The position numbers were made by a program, and so were the translations under genes. The notes under the pieces were generated by a model, which worked only from the letters and a program-made list of their open reading frames with translations, made no database searches and was not told where the DNA came from. DNA of 64,000 nt, taken from contig NZ_JAFCLG010000005.1 in the NCBI RefSeq assembly GCF_018129685.1, forward strand, positions 186,001 through 250,000, in the 5' to 3' direction. Below, piece after piece: positions 1-8,232 of the stretch. The stretch comes from Bradyrhizobium manausense. GTDB lineage: Bacteria > Pseudomonadota > Alphaproteobacteria > Rhizobiales > Xanthobacteraceae. Every line of letters starts with the position of its first letter. Position 1 is the stretch's first letter.

Positions 1-761
1 GACGGGCGGAAGCGCATGTTGATGTGGTCGACCTCGAAGAACGCCTTGCAGAACTCGTGCAGGATCCATTTGAGGTGGCCGAGATGCGAATGCTTGTCGA
101 TGACGAGGCCTTCGACCTGGTGGAATTGCGGCGTGTGGGTTGCATCCGAATCGATGCGGTAGGTGCGGCCCGGACAGATCACGCGGATCGGCGGCTTCTG
201 GCTCAGCATCGTGCGCACCTGCACCGGCGAGGTGTGGGTCCGGAGCAGCATGCGCGAGCCGTCCTCCTTCGGATGGAAGAAGAACGTGTCGTGCATCTCG
301 CGCGCCGGATGGCCTTCCGGGAAATTCAGCTTGGTGAAGTTGTAGTCGTCGGTCTCGATGTCAGGACCTTCGGCGACGGAGAAACCCATGTCGGCGAAGA
401 TCGTGGTCAGCTCGTCCCAGACCTGGCTCAGCGGATGGATGCGGCCGGCATCGGTCGCGGTATCGCGCAGAGGCAGCGTGACGTCGACGGTTTCGGCCGC
501 GAGCCGCGCATCGAGCGCGGCAGACTTCAACACCTCGCGCCGTGCGGCGAGGGCCTCGGTGACCTTGTCCTTGGCCTGGTTGATCGCCGCGCCCTGCGTC
601 TTGCGCTCGTCGGGCGACATCTTGCCGAGCGTGGCGAGCAGCGCCGAGATCGAGCCCTTCTTGCCGAGGGCCGCGACGCGCACGGCTTCGAGCGCGGCTT
701 CATCGCCGGCGGCGGCGATCTGGTCGAGGATGGATGTTTCGAGCGTTGCGAGGTCGGACAC
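1..761 (-). CDS. pheS: Phenylalanyl-tRNA synthetase alpha subunit (partial, 3' end outside window)
   Basis: Charges tRNA-Phe as the catalytic subunit of the alpha2beta2 class II synthetase in the cytoplasm. The minus strand is open from a GTG at 759-761 to the left edge, giving 253 codons of a protein usually near 360 residues. The N-terminal coiled-coil region comes first. Class II motif regions follow, including a stretch reading [20 protein letters not shown] and, at the edge, [12 protein letters not shown], which is typical of PheS. A TTG two codons upstream (765-767) is an alternative start. It lies downstream of rpmI-rplT on the same strand, the usual arrangement, but an opposite-strand gene separates it from rplT. 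The family call is secure; the C-terminus cannot be judged. Confidence 0.95.
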   Translation of the reverse strand, partial: MSDLATLETSILDQIAAAGDEAALEAVRVAALGKKGSISALLATLGKMSPDERKTQGAAINQAKDKVTEALAARREVLKSAALDARLAAETVDVTLPLRDTATDAGRIHPLSQVWDELTTIFADMGFSVAEGPDIETDDYNFTKLNFPEGHPAREMHDTFFFHPKEDGSRMLLRTHTSPVQVRTMLSQKPPIRVICPGRTYRIDSDATHTPQFHQVEGLVIDKHSHLGHLKWILHEFCKAFFEVDHINMRFRP

Positions 762-913
762 GGTCAAATCCTTGGCTCTAAATTCGGCTGGGTTGTCGCC
801 GCCAGAAGGGCGTAACGTCAAGCAAAAAGCCGGTCATTTCGCGCCTCCGAGCGGCTGGGTTGAACCTCGCGCGGGGGCCGGGCACCAAGACAGGATACGA
901 GGAGACCCTTGCG

Positions 914-1339
914 ATGCTTTCGAGATGCTACCGTGCTGCTTCCCTGGCCGCTGCTTCCATCGTCCTGTCGCTCGCCACGACGCCGGCGCGCGCCATGGTC
1001 TGCATGGACACATCCATGACGCTGGACGAGGTCGTTGACACCATCAGCGCCCAGAAGAGCTGCGACAGCGCGATGAAGGTCTTCAAGGATTGCGCACTGA
1101 CGGCGAGCGGAGACGTCGAACTCGGTGCCGCGGTCGAAAAGAAATGCGAGGCCGACTTCAAGCCCGGCCTCAACGCGTCGCAGAACCAGGCCTACAAGCG
1201 TGAGATGCACGCATGCGACATCAAGTACCGGAACAAGTCCGGCACCATGTATCTGTCGTTCGCGGCATTCTGCCGGGCGGAGGTCGCCCAGCGTTATTCT
1301 GAGCGCGCGCTGAAGGCCGCGGGCCATAAGGCCCGCTAG
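914..1339 (+). CDS. Small secreted cysteine-rich protein of unknown function
   Basis: Encodes 141 residues. I chose the ATG at 914 because a GGAG-type ribosome site lies about 9 bases upstream and the first 30 residues form a signal peptide (basic start, Ala/Leu-rich core, cleavage near ARA-MVC). An in-frame TTG at 860 would only add a non-hydrophobic leader. The mature part has about six cysteines (VCMD, SCDS, DCAL, KCEA, ACDI, FCRA), suggesting disulfides in the periplasm, and ends in a basic tail. I do not recognise the family. The gene is antisense to the rplT-pheS gap and converges on rplT with 8 bases between the stops. A function cannot be assigned. Confidence 0.7.
   Translation: MLSRCYRAASLAAASIVLSLATTPARAMVCMDTSMTLDEVVDTISAQKSCDSAMKVFKDCALTASGDVELGAAVEKKCEADFKPGLNASQNQAYKREMHACDIKYRNKSGTMYLSFAAFCRAEVAQRYSERALKAAGHKAR
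1319..1336. terminator. Perfect hairpin between convergent genes
   Basis: A 7-bp perfect stem (GCGGGCC / GGCCCGC) with an ATAA loop covers the last codons of the secreted-protein gene, just before the rplT stop on the other strand. No T-run follows on either strand, so a bidirectional terminator is only a guess. Confidence 0.35.
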
Positions 1340-1347
1340 CGCGAGCC

Positions 1348-1707
1348 TCAGGCAGCCAGAGCGGCCTTGGCCTTCTCGGCGATCGCCTGGAATGCCGCGG
1401 GCTCGCTGATCGCGAGATCCGACAGGACCTTGCGGTCCACCGTGATCCCGGACTTGGCCATGCCGTCGATAAATCGGCTGTAGGTCAGGCCGAACGGACG
1501 AACGGCAGCATTGATGCGCTGGATCCAGAGAGCGCGGAAGGTGCGCTTCTTACGCTTGCGGTCGCGGAAGGCGTATTGCTGGGCCTTTTCCACGGCCGGC
1601 TTGGCGGCGCGGATGGTGTTCTTGCGGCGGCCGTAGAAACCCTTGGCGGCCTTGTAGACTTTCTTGTGCTTGGCGTGGGCGGTCACACCGCGTTTGACGC
1701 GAGACAT
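1348..1707 (-). CDS. rplT: 50S ribosomal protein L20
   Basis: Encodes 119 residues, the normal L20 length. L20 binds 23S rRNA early in 50S assembly. The N-terminus ([19 protein letters not shown]) and the conserved FYGRRKNT and [14 protein letters not shown] segments identify it without doubt. It follows rpmI by 81 bases on the same strand, so the two are probably cotranscribed from the infC-rpmI-rplT region. In other bacteria L20 represses this operon by binding its mRNA. I did not find a convincing L20-binding mimic here. Confidence 0.98.
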   Translation of the reverse strand: MSRVKRGVTAHAKHKKVYKAAKGFYGRRKNTIRAAKPAVEKAQQYAFRDRKRKKRTFRALWIQRINAAVRPFGLTYSRFIDGMAKSGITVDRKVLSDLAISEPAAFQAIAEKAKAALAA

Positions 1708-1788
1708 GACAGAAATCCTTCGAAAGATGACTTTGTTTTCGGATCGCCGCGAACGACGCGGCGCGTATGGCGATGATTTTCGACGCGA

Positions 1789-1989
1789 TCAGGCGTTCGG
1801 CAAGAAGTACTTCTTGACGTTGTCGCCGTCGGTCTTGAACAGCACGGCCGTGCCGCGCAGCTGACGGATCTGCTTCTTCGTCCGCTTGATCATGCCGTGA
1901 CGCTTGCTGCGATGAGCGAACATCACTTTGCCGGTGGCAGTCACCTTGAAGCGCTTTTTAGCGCCCGATTTGGTCTTCAGCTTGGGCAT
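1789..1989 (-). CDS. rpmI: 50S ribosomal protein L35
   Basis: Encodes 66 residues, typical of L35. The start [15 protein letters not shown] and the basic middle segment with [19 protein letters not shown] are diagnostic. The ATG at 1989 has AGGAGAG just upstream on the minus strand. The gene precedes rplT. Upstream, on the way to infC, lies an opposite-strand secreted-protein gene, so infC and rpmI are 767 bases apart instead of adjacent as in enterobacteria. A separate promoter for rpmI-rplT is therefore likely but was not pinpointed. Confidence 0.98.
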   Translation of the reverse strand: MPKLKTKSGAKKRFKVTATGKVMFAHRSKRHGMIKRTKKQIRQLRGTAVLFKTDGDNVKKYFLPNA

Positions 1990-2262
1990 TTGGCTCTCCT
2001 AATGGCCAACGAAATCCGCCCGCGAAGGCGGCGTGGCCGTCAAAAATGCTCGTTAGAGCGTTGATTGTGCTCAGGTTTTACGAACAAGCGCGAAACCCGC
2101 ACGGAACACCGCCACGGCAGCCCTTAATCAGCCGGGCGATGAAGGCCGGGCTTATGACAGAGAACGGGCGAATTGGCAACGATGAACCGGCGGAACCTGG
2201 TCCCCGACTATTCGGAGTTGCTAGCATCCTCGTCACGTCGTCCCGTTCGGAGCAGGACCAAA

Positions 2263-2658
2263 ATGGCCCATTTTCCTCGATCTCTTTTGTCCGTCTTCAC
2301 CCGTCCGCGCCATCTGGCGCTGCTTGCCGTGCTTGCCGCCGCTATCCCTTCGACCGCCGATGCCCGTATCGGCAGTTATGACGGCGTCTGGAATGTCACC
2401 TTTGCCACCACCCGCGGCAATTGCAGCTCGGGCTATAGCGTTCCCTTCACCGTCACCGGTAACCGGGTCTCGTCCGCCGGCGGTGGCCGTGTGTCCGGGA
2501 CCGTCAATCGTGCTGGGGCCGTCGCAGTCGAAGTGTCAGTCGGCGCCTCCCACGCCAGCGGCGGCGGCCGTCTCGGCGGCGCGGCAGGTGCCGGTTCCTG
2601 GAGAGGCATCATTTCCGGCGACCGCTGCAGCGGCACCTGGCAGGCGACGAGGAGCTAG
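2263..2658 (+). CDS. Small secreted glycine-rich protein of unknown function
   Basis: Encodes 131 residues from the ATG at 2263, preceded by an AGGA ribosome site. In-frame starts at 2173 and 2182 would add an arginine-rich leader without a hydrophobic core. Residues 1-34 form a signal peptide (FPRSLLSVF, then LALLAVLAAAIPSTADA). The mature part opens with GSYDGVWNVTFATTRGNC and alternates short beta-like segments with Gly/Ala-rich turns, ending in DRCSGTWQATRS. Two Cys in the mature part may pair. Similar small proteins in Bradyrhizobium are, as I recall, often labelled hypothetical or heme utilization without proof, so I assign no function. It is antisense to the gap between infC and rpmI. 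Confidence 0.7.
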   Translation: MAHFPRSLLSVFTRPRHLALLAVLAAAIPSTADARIGSYDGVWNVTFATTRGNCSSGYSVPFTVTGNRVSSAGGGRVSGTVNRAGAVAVEVSVGASHASGGGRLGGAAGAGSWRGIISGDRCSGTWQATRS

Positions 2659-2699
2659 TTGTCGCCAGGACGGCGGTGCCTTTGGCTGCATCTCAACAA

Positions 2700-2730
2700 A
2701 ACGGCCCGCCGGAGATCCAGACGGGCCGTT
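2700..2730 (-). terminator. Rho-independent terminator of infC
   Basis: Stem AACGGCCCG / CGGGCCGTT, 9 bp with a 13-base loop. Read on the minus strand it is followed by TTTTGTT. It lies 26 bases beyond the infC stop and just after the convergent secreted-protein gene. Confidence 0.75.
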
Positions 2731-2756
2731 GAAATTTCAGCTTTGGCGGGCAGGCG

Positions 2757-3296
2757 TCAGCGCGGTGCCAGGACCATGACGACCTGGCGGCCCTCGAAAC
2801 GGGCGTCCTGCTCGACCTTGGCGAGCTCGGCGACGTCGGTCTTGATCTTGTCCAGCAGCTTGGTGCCGATCTCCTGGTGCGCCATTTCGCGGCCGCGGTA
2901 GCGCAGGGTGATCTTGACCTTGTCGCCTTCTTCGAAGAACCGCAGCATCGCACGCATCTTCACGTCGTAATCGTGGTCGTCGATCATCGGACGGAGCTTG
3001 ATCTCCTTGATCTCGACGGTCTTCTGCCGCTTGCGGGCTTCGGCGGCTTTCTTCTGGGCGGAATACTTATATTTCCCGTAGTCCATGATCTTGCAGACGG
3101 GAGGGCTGACATTTGGCGAGATCTCGACGAGATCCATGCCGGCTTCCTGGGCCATCTTGATGGCGAGCATCGTCTCGACCGTGCCCTTGTTGTCACCGGT
3201 CTGATCGATCAGCTGGATCTGCGCGTTGCGAATATCATCATTGATGCGCGGCCCGTCTTTGGCGGAAGGGGCCGGGGCTCTATTGGGACGGCGAAT
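2757..3296 (-). CDS. infC: Translation initiation factor IF-3, ATT start
   Basis: IF-3 binds the 30S subunit, prevents premature 50S joining and proofreads start codons. The translation has the N-domain ([19 protein letters not shown]), the lysine-rich linker and the C-domain ([27 protein letters not shown]). I place the start at an ATT (3294-3296) that encodes IRRPNRAP and has GGAG eight bases upstream. This gives 179 residues, against 180 in E. coli, where infC also starts with AUU so that IF-3 represses its own translation. The in-frame ATG at 3359 would prepend 21 residues that do not look like IF-3 and has no clear ribosome site. The product call is certain; the start is inference from spacing and family precedent. 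Confidence 0.93.
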   Translation of the reverse strand: MRRPNRAPAPSAKDGPRINDDIRNAQIQLIDQTGDNKGTVETMLAIKMAQEAGMDLVEISPNVSPPVCKIMDYGKYKYSAQKKAAEARKRQKTVEIKEIKLRPMIDDHDYDVKMRAMLRFFEEGDKVKITLRYRGREMAHQEIGTKLLDKIKTDVAELAKVEQDARFEGRQVVMVLAPR

Positions 3297-3547
3297 GGGT
3301 GGTTCTCCAAAGTTGTGAAAGCAAGCAGCTATTTTGCAGGAAGATGCCGATGCCGGCAAGCAAGTCGCTCGTGCGAGAAGCGAAAAACCCTCAAATGCGA
3401 GACATTTTGGTCACGCCCATCGGCACGGTGCTCGACATAGACACCTTGCCCGTGTTCCGCAAGCGTCCCAAAGGGCCAATACCGATATAGGGTTGCTTCG
3501 CGGGACATGCTGCGACCATCAAACCCCACAGCAAGAGTAAACGTTCC

Positions 3548-4348
3548 ATGACCTCAGCAATTCCCGATGCCGTGCTCGATTTCATCGATGTTGGCGAGGG
3601 GCCATCGGCACGCAGGATCGCGGTGCGTCACCGTGGCGGCCAAGGATCGGGTCAAGAGCCCGGGCTTGTCTGGCTCGGGGGCTTCAAGTCGGACATGCAG
3701 GGTGGCAAGGCGGTGGCGCTGGACGGCTGGGGCGGCGAACATGGCCGCGCCGTGGTCCGGTTCGACTATTCCGGCCATGGTGAATCCAGCGGCGAATTTG
3801 CCGACGGAACCATCGGCCGCTGGCTCGAGGATAGCGTCGCGGTGTTCGAGCGGTTTTGCAGCGGTCCGCAGATTTTGATCGGCTCCTCGATGGGCGGCTG
3901 GATGGCGCTGCTGCTCGCGCGCGAGATCAAGAAGCGTTCCGGGAAGGCGTCGCTCGCGGGCCTGGTGCTGATCGCGCCGGCGCCCGACTTCACCGAAGAG
4001 CTGATGTGGAAGAGGTTCTCGCCCGAAGTGAAGCAGGAGATCGAGACCAAGGGCTTTTGGCTGCGGCCGTCCGAATATGGCGACGGCTCGCCGTATCCGA
4101 TCACGCGCAAGCTGATCGAGGAAGGACGCAACCATCTCGTGCTCGGCAACGCCATCGATCTTGGCTGCCCCGTCCGCATTCTGCAAGGCGCGCAGGATCC
4201 CGACGTGCCCTGGCAGCATGCGTTTGCGCTGACGCATCGCCTGCCGGCCGACGACGTCGTGCTCACCCTGATCCAGGACGGCGACCATCGACTGTCCCGC
4301 CCGCAGGACATCGCGCGCATTCTTGCAGCGGTGGCGGAGATCGGGTGA
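3548..4348 (+). CDS. Alpha/beta-fold hydrolase
   Basis: Encodes 266 residues, the size of a single alpha/beta-hydrolase domain, with no signal peptide. The nucleophile elbow GSSMGG puts Ser114 as nucleophile. A probable acid is at Asp217 or Asp219 (QGAQDPDVPW) and the histidine is His247 (DGDHRLS). RFDYSGHGES near residue 75 is the usual oxyanion-side loop. The overall pattern resembles ABHD10/palmitoyl-thioesterase-like bacterial hydrolases, but the substrate cannot be read from sequence. It is transcribed divergently from infC, and a palindromic repeat follows its stop. Confidence 0.85.
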   Translation: MTSAIPDAVLDFIDVGEGPSARRIAVRHRGGQGSGQEPGLVWLGGFKSDMQGGKAVALDGWGGEHGRAVVRFDYSGHGESSGEFADGTIGRWLEDSVAVFERFCSGPQILIGSSMGGWMALLLAREIKKRSGKASLAGLVLIAPAPDFTEELMWKRFSPEVKQEIETKGFWLRPSEYGDGSPYPITRKLIEEGRNHLVLGNAIDLGCPVRILQGAQDPDVPWQHAFALTHRLPADDVVLTLIQDGDHRLSRPQDIARILAAVAEIG

Positions 4349-4366
4349 CGTGTTGCCTAGCACTCG

Positions 4367-4472
4367 CCGTCATCGCCCGACTTGATCGGGCGTTTCAGCA
4401 TTCAGAGGCAGCCGTGTTTGAGCCGGGAAGCCGCGGCGTACTGGATGCCCCGGTCAAGCCGGGGCATGACGG
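4367..4472. repeat. Palindromic intergenic repeat (CGTCATCGCCCG type)
   Basis: Paired inverted segments: a unit beginning with GTCATCGCCCGACTTGATCG faces a unit ending CCCCGGTCAAGCCGGGGCATGAC about 60 bases later. Related copies lie at 4975, 5943, 7269 and 42221. This is the abundant short interspersed palindrome of Bradyrhizobium-like genomes. Confidence 0.8.
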
Positions 4473-4495
4473 AGAACGGGGAAGGAGAAACGCCA

Positions 4496-4963
4496 ATGAC
4501 CACCACCGCCATGCTGCGTGCCTTCTGCGATGCCGTCGAGCAGCGCAACGGCCGCGCCTTTGCTGGTCTCTTCACGGAAGACGGCATTTATCACGACGTG
4601 TTCTATGGGGCGTTCGAGGGACGCGAAAGAATAGCAGCGATGGTCGACGACTGGTTCTATCGCACAGCGACCGATTTCCGCTGGGACATGCACGATCCCG
4701 TCACCGACGGCACCACGCTCTACGCGCGCTACACCTTCAGCTACACGTCAACCCTGCCCGAAGCGAACGGCGCCCGGGCGATGTTCGAAGGCGTTGCGAT
4801 CATGACGCTGCGCGATGGCAAGATCGTCAGCTATCGCGAGGTTGCCAACACCGCGCCCGCGTTCGTCGATCTGAAGTTCGCGCCGGAGCGCATCGCGAAG
4901 ATCGTCGGCAAGCAGGGCGCGGAGTTGAAGGCGCGGCCGGAGATGCAGCGGCATCTGGTGTAG
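4496..4963 (+). CDS. SnoaL/NTF2-like protein
   Basis: Encodes 155 residues. The ATG at 4496 follows GAAGGAGAAA, a strong ribosome site. Upstream in-frame codons lie inside the palindromic repeat and are not coding. The fold signature is that of NTF2/SnoaL-like cone-shaped domains: an N-terminal helix (LRAFCDAVEQRNGRAFAGLF), TEDGIYHDVFYGAFEGRE, an aromatic WFYRTATDF segment, then antiparallel strands (TLYARYTFSYTS, FEGVAIMTLRDGKIVSYREV). Such proteins may be isomerases, hydrolases or binding domains. No specific reaction can be given. Repeats isolate it on both sides, so it is probably monocistronic. Confidence 0.8.
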   Translation: MTTTAMLRAFCDAVEQRNGRAFAGLFTEDGIYHDVFYGAFEGRERIAAMVDDWFYRTATDFRWDMHDPVTDGTTLYARYTFSYTSTLPEANGARAMFEGVAIMTLRDGKIVSYREVANTAPAFVDLKFAPERIAKIVGKQGAELKARPEMQRHLV

Positions 4964-4974
4964 GTCTCTCCTCT

Positions 4975-5079
4975 CGTCATTCCGGGGCGCGCCGCTTGGC
5001 GCGAGCCCGGAATCCATCGGGCGTCAGAACGAGAGGCAGCATGGATTCCGGGCTCGTGCTACGCACGCCCCGGAATGTC
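4975..5079. repeat. Palindromic intergenic repeat (ATTCCGGGG type)
   Basis: CGTCATTCCGGGGCGCG at the left is mirrored by CACGCCCCGGAATG at the right, with the nested inverted pair CCCGGAATCCAT / ATGGATTCCGGG. A close relative lies at 42221-42327. Confidence 0.8.
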
Positions 5080-5086
5080 GGGGGGG

Positions 5087-5887
5087 CTACGGCGCCGCCG
5101 GCTTCGCCATCGGCTTGCGCTGTGCCAGCGCGGCGACCGTCGCGGTGCCGATCGGGCCCTGCTCGTCGTAGAGCCAGCATTCGCCGATGGCGACGCCGTC
5201 GGTGGCCTGGTGGTTCACCACGTCGAACCCGATCCAGTTCGTCACCGGCAAACGATGCAGATAGATCGTCACGTCGCTGTTGATGTAGCCGAGCCCCTTG
5301 TCGCCGGCATTGGCGAACGGGCTGGCGAAGTCGGCACCAACTGCGACATGCACAAACGGCGTCATCGGGACATCGGCGACGAGCTCGCGCACCTCGCTCA
5401 TCCAGAGTCGGCGCGGACCGAGCGAGCCCATATGGCCGACGATGGGGCGCGTCGTCCATTTGCCGTTCATGCCGAGTCTGGGGTCGGTCGGCTTTGGAAT
5501 GTCCGATGGCTTCGGCACGTCCCAGTTCGGTGGCGACCAGACATTGCCGTCAGGGTTTTGCGTTCGCCGCAACAGCTGGCAGGAGGCGCGCGCCATGCTG
5601 ACGCCACCGGAGAGAAACTCTGCCTCGACCACGCGGATGCGCAGGCCGTCGCGTACCAGCCGCGTCCTGACCTCGATCGGCTTGTCGATGGTCGGCAGCC
5701 GAAACATGTCGACCGTCAACCGTGCCGGCACGAACTCGGGACCGGAATGGCGCTCCTCGATGGCGAAGCCGAGCAGGCCGACGATGACGCGTCCGTGCAG
5801 CGATTTCGGATCCCAGGGGCCGTTGGCCACTTCCGTCGGATGGAATGTATCGCCGTCGCGGGTGAAGAAAGGCATCATGTTTGTCAT
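5087..5887 (-). CDS. Acyl-CoA thioesterase-like protein (double hot-dog)
   Basis: Encodes 266 residues from MTNMMPFFTRDG at 5887. An upstream ATG at 5938 would add a basic leader that runs towards the repeat. The first half (GDTFHPTEVANGPWDPKSLHGRVIVGLL) and the second (WMSEVRELVADVPMTPFVHVAVGADFASPFAN, YINSDVTIYLHRLP) read as two tandem hot-dog units, as in TesB-like thioesterases. The closing ATDGVAIGECWLYDEQGPIGTATVAALAQRK is typical of that group. It presumably hydrolyses acyl-CoA thioesters, but the chain length is unknown. It is convergent with the SnoaL-like gene; the repeat at 4975-5079 separates them. Confidence 0.75.
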   Translation of the reverse strand: MTNMMPFFTRDGDTFHPTEVANGPWDPKSLHGRVIVGLLGFAIEERHSGPEFVPARLTVDMFRLPTIDKPIEVRTRLVRDGLRIRVVEAEFLSGGVSMARASCQLLRRTQNPDGNVWSPPNWDVPKPSDIPKPTDPRLGMNGKWTTRPIVGHMGSLGPRRLWMSEVRELVADVPMTPFVHVAVGADFASPFANAGDKGLGYINSDVTIYLHRLPVTNWIGFDVVNHQATDGVAIGECWLYDEQGPIGTATVAALAQRKPMAKPAAP

Positions 5888-5942
5888 GGCGCGCGACTTT
5901 GCGGGAACGCGCAGGGAAATCAAGTGTCGCCACAACAACCGC

Positions 5943-6108
5943 TGTCATCGCCCGGCTTGACCGGGCGATCCAGTACTCCGAGGCAGCAGTGATCGAATCG
6001 AAGCGCCGCGGCGTACTGGATCCTCCGCTTGCCGCCTCGCTAAAGCTTCGGCGCTCCCAGACCTTAACCTCGGCGAAGCCTTGGCGTAGCCAGGTCGCTG
6101 GGAATGAC
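5943..6108. repeat. Palindromic intergenic repeat, extended copy
   Basis: Begins TGTCATCGCCCGGCTTGACC and ends CGCTGGGAATGACA. The middle holds GATCCAGTACTCCGAGG and GGCGTACTGGATCC as facing half units plus an extra segment containing CTTCGGCGAAGCC-like mini-palindromes. It fills the gap between the divergent thioesterase gene and the 3' end of queG. Confidence 0.75.
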
Positions 6109-6116
6109 ACCGAGGG

Positions 6117-7271
6117 TCAGGAGACGGTTTGCCACTCCTCGCGCACGCTCACGTCACGCTCGTTGCAGATCGCGGCGCTCTTCATCGCCTCAAACTCATC
6201 CCGCGGCACCAACTGCCCCAACGCCCACACCGCGGCTCCACGCACCAGCGGGCTCGCATCATCGAGCAACCGCCGCGCTTCCTCGGCCAGCGTCGCCTCA
6301 CCGGAGTTGCCGATCGCAATCAGCACATTCCGCAAGAAGCGGTCGCGGCCGATTCGCTTCACCGGAGACTTCGTGAACAGCGCGCGGAATGCCGCATCAT
6401 CCAGCCGCGCGAGCTCGGCCAGCTCAGGGCCGCGCAATTCATCGCGCGCGGCAAGCTTTGCTTCACGTCCCTGCTGCGCAAACTTGTTCCAGGGGCATGC
6501 CGCCAGACAGTCATCGCAGCCGTAGATGCGGTTGCCGATGGCCTTGCGGAATTCCTGCGGGATCGGACCCTTGTTCTCGATCGTGAGATACGAGATGCAG
6601 CGCCGCGCATCGAGCCTGTAGGGCGCGGGAAACGCCGAGGTCGGGCAGATGTCGAGGCAGGCCCGGCACGAACCGCAATGGTCGATCTCGGCAACGTCGC
6701 GCGGCAGGTCGAGCGTGGTGTAGATCGCGCCGAGAAACAGCCAGGAGCCGAACTCGCGCGAGACGAGGTTGGTGTGCTTGCCCTGCCAGCCGAGATGTGC
6801 GGCCTGCGCGAGCGGCTTCTCCATCACCGCTGCGGTGTCGACGAACACCTTGACTTCGCTCGGCGCAGTCGCGACCAGCCAGCGCGCCAGTGCCTTCAGT
6901 CGTTTCTTGATGACGTCGTGATAATCGTCGCCCTGTGCGTAGACCGAGATCGCGGCGCGCGTGCGCTGCTTCAGGATCGCGAGCGGATCGGAATCGGGGC
7001 CGTAATTGACGCCGAGCATGATGACCGAGCGCACATCGGCCCACAGCCCGCGTGGATCGACGCGGCGCTCCGGCTGGCTGGCGAGCCAGTCCATGTCGCC
7101 ATGTCCGCCCGATGCGATGAATTCGAGGAAATGCGCGCCGGCCTTCTCGATCGTGCCTGATACGGTGACGCCGATGCAGTCGAAGCCGAGCGCGCGCGCC
7201 TCGCGCGCCAGCGCCGCACGTAGCTCAACGGTCCCGGAGTTGGATCTGATCACTGCTGCATCCAAGTTCGT
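6117..7271 (-). CDS. queG: Epoxyqueuosine reductase
   Basis: Reduces epoxyqueuosine to queuosine in tRNA wobble position 34, using cobalamin and two 4Fe-4S clusters. From ATG 7271 it is 384 residues, usual for QueG. Residues 199-209 carry [11 protein letters not shown] and 252-259 carry CDDCLAAC, followed by PW, the ferredoxin-like cluster ligands. A lone conserved Cys is near 225. Asp145 in [13 protein letters not shown] matches the proposed proton donor. The C-terminal 90 residues look HEAT-like. The start codon lies inside the edge of a palindromic repeat, so the first ten or so residues vary between strains or the true start is slightly downstream. Its neighbours are fzlA-like and uppP. 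Confidence 0.95.
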   Translation of the reverse strand, partial: TNLDAAVIRSNSGTVELRAALAREARALGFDCIGVTVSGTIEKAGAHFLEFIASGGHGDMDWLASQPERRVDPRGLWADVRSVIMLGVNYGPDSDPLAILKQRTRAAISVYAQGDDYHDVIKKRLKALARWLVATAPSEVKVFVDTAAVMEKPLAQAAHLGWQGKHTNLVSREFGSWLFLGAIYTTLDLPRDVAEIDHCGSCRACLDICPTSAFPAPYRLDARRCISYLTIENKGPIPQEFRKAIGNRIYGCDDCLAACPWNKFAQQGREAKLAARDELRGPELAELARLDDAAFRALFTKSPVKRIGRDRFLRNVLIAIGNSGEATLAEEARRLLDDASPLVRGAAVWALGQLVPRDEFEAMKSAAICNERDVSVREEWQTVS

Positions 7272-7363
7272 CATGGCCGGGCTTGTCCCGGCCATCCACG
7301 TCTTGCGGCGCATTCACATAGGCAGGAAGAACGTGGATGCCCGGGACGAGCCCGGGCATGACG
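7269..7363. repeat. Palindromic repeat overlapping the queG start
   Basis: GTCATGGCCGGGCTTGTCCC at the left mirrors CCCGGGACGAGCCCGGGCATGAC at the right. The queG ATG (7269-7271) is the complement of the repeat's own CAT. Confidence 0.8.
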
Positions 7364-7370
7364 ATCTCCA

Positions 7371-8063
7371 TCAGAAATCCAGGTCCACATAGGTGCGCGA
7401 CGCCGGCACGCCGGCCAGCCATTCGCTCAGCAGCGGACGGAACGAGGGGCGGGACTTCACCCGCGCGTACCACGCCTTTGCCGCGTCGTCCTCGCTCCAT
7501 GGAACGTCGCCCAGATAGTCGATCGCCGACAGATGCGCCGCGGCGGCGAGATCCGCGTAGGTCAGACGGTCGCCGGCGAGGAAGTTGCGCCTCTGCGCCA
7601 GCCAGCCGATATAGGCCAGATGATAGCGCACGTTGGCCTTGGCGGCGCGCATCACGTCGGCGGAGGGCGCACCCCCGCCATTGTCCTCGCTCATGAAGCG
7701 CTTGTAGATGCGCTCGGTGACGAGCGGGTGCGAGACTTCCTCGAAGAATTTCTCGTTGAACCAGGCCATCAGCCGGCGCACCTCGACGCGCTCGGCAATC
7801 GTCTCCGGCATCAGGCGCTTGGGACCCATCTCGGCGCCATAGGCCTCGTCGAGATACTCCGCGATGATGGCCGCGCCCGGGATCGGCGGCTGTTCGTCGT
7901 CCACCAGGACGGGCGTCGTACCGGCCGCATTGAGCAGCAGAAATGCCTCGCGCCGTTCCCAGCTGCGCTCCTCGGCGAGCTTCAGCTCGAGCCCGTATTC
8001 GCCCGCGATCAGGCGGATGAAGCGCGAATGCGGGCAGAACGGATGATGAAACAGCGTGAACAT
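7371..8063 (-). CDS. fzlA: Glutathione S-transferase-like protein, probable FtsZ-binding FzlA
   Basis: Encodes 230 residues with a GST thioredoxin-like N-domain (MFTLFHHPFCPHSRFIRL, GTTPVLVDDEQPPIPGAAIIAEYLDE) and an all-helical C-domain (FLAGDRLTYADLAAAAHLSAIDYLGD). In Caulobacter and other alphaproteobacteria a GST homologue of this size, FzlA, binds FtsZ, curves its filaments and sets the constriction rate instead of acting as a transferase. The reasons for favouring FzlA are the WERREAFLLLN segment, the C-terminal end SRTYVDLDF and the position beside uppP and queG. All are from memory, so an ordinary GST remains possible. It is divergent from uppP. Confidence 0.65.
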   Translation of the reverse strand: MFTLFHHPFCPHSRFIRLIAGEYGLELKLAEERSWERREAFLLLNAAGTTPVLVDDEQPPIPGAAIIAEYLDEAYGAEMGPKRLMPETIAERVEVRRLMAWFNEKFFEEVSHPLVTERIYKRFMSEDNGGGAPSADVMRAAKANVRYHLAYIGWLAQRRNFLAGDRLTYADLAAAAHLSAIDYLGDVPWSEDDAAKAWYARVKSRPSFRPLLSEWLAGVPASRTYVDLDF

Positions 8064-8232
8064 GAAGCCTTTGACTATTTGATGGTGCTTAAGAATCCAT
8101 CAATGATTGTGCGGCGCCACACTAGTCCTTCAAAACCGCGAGGCAAGGGCGCGATAGCGCATTTTGCGATTGCGAGCGAGGGGCGAATGGGCGAGAAGAA
8201 CCCCGCTTTTCCAGCGGAAATGGACCGTAAAT

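Noticed and set aside
3297..3359. ATG-started extension of infC
   Set aside because: 21 extra residues are not IF-3-like, no ribosome site, and the ATT start gives the family length.
3299..3490. 63-codon plus-strand frame between infC and the hydrolase gene
   Set aside because: Overlaps the infC leader, has no ribosome site and no family-like composition.
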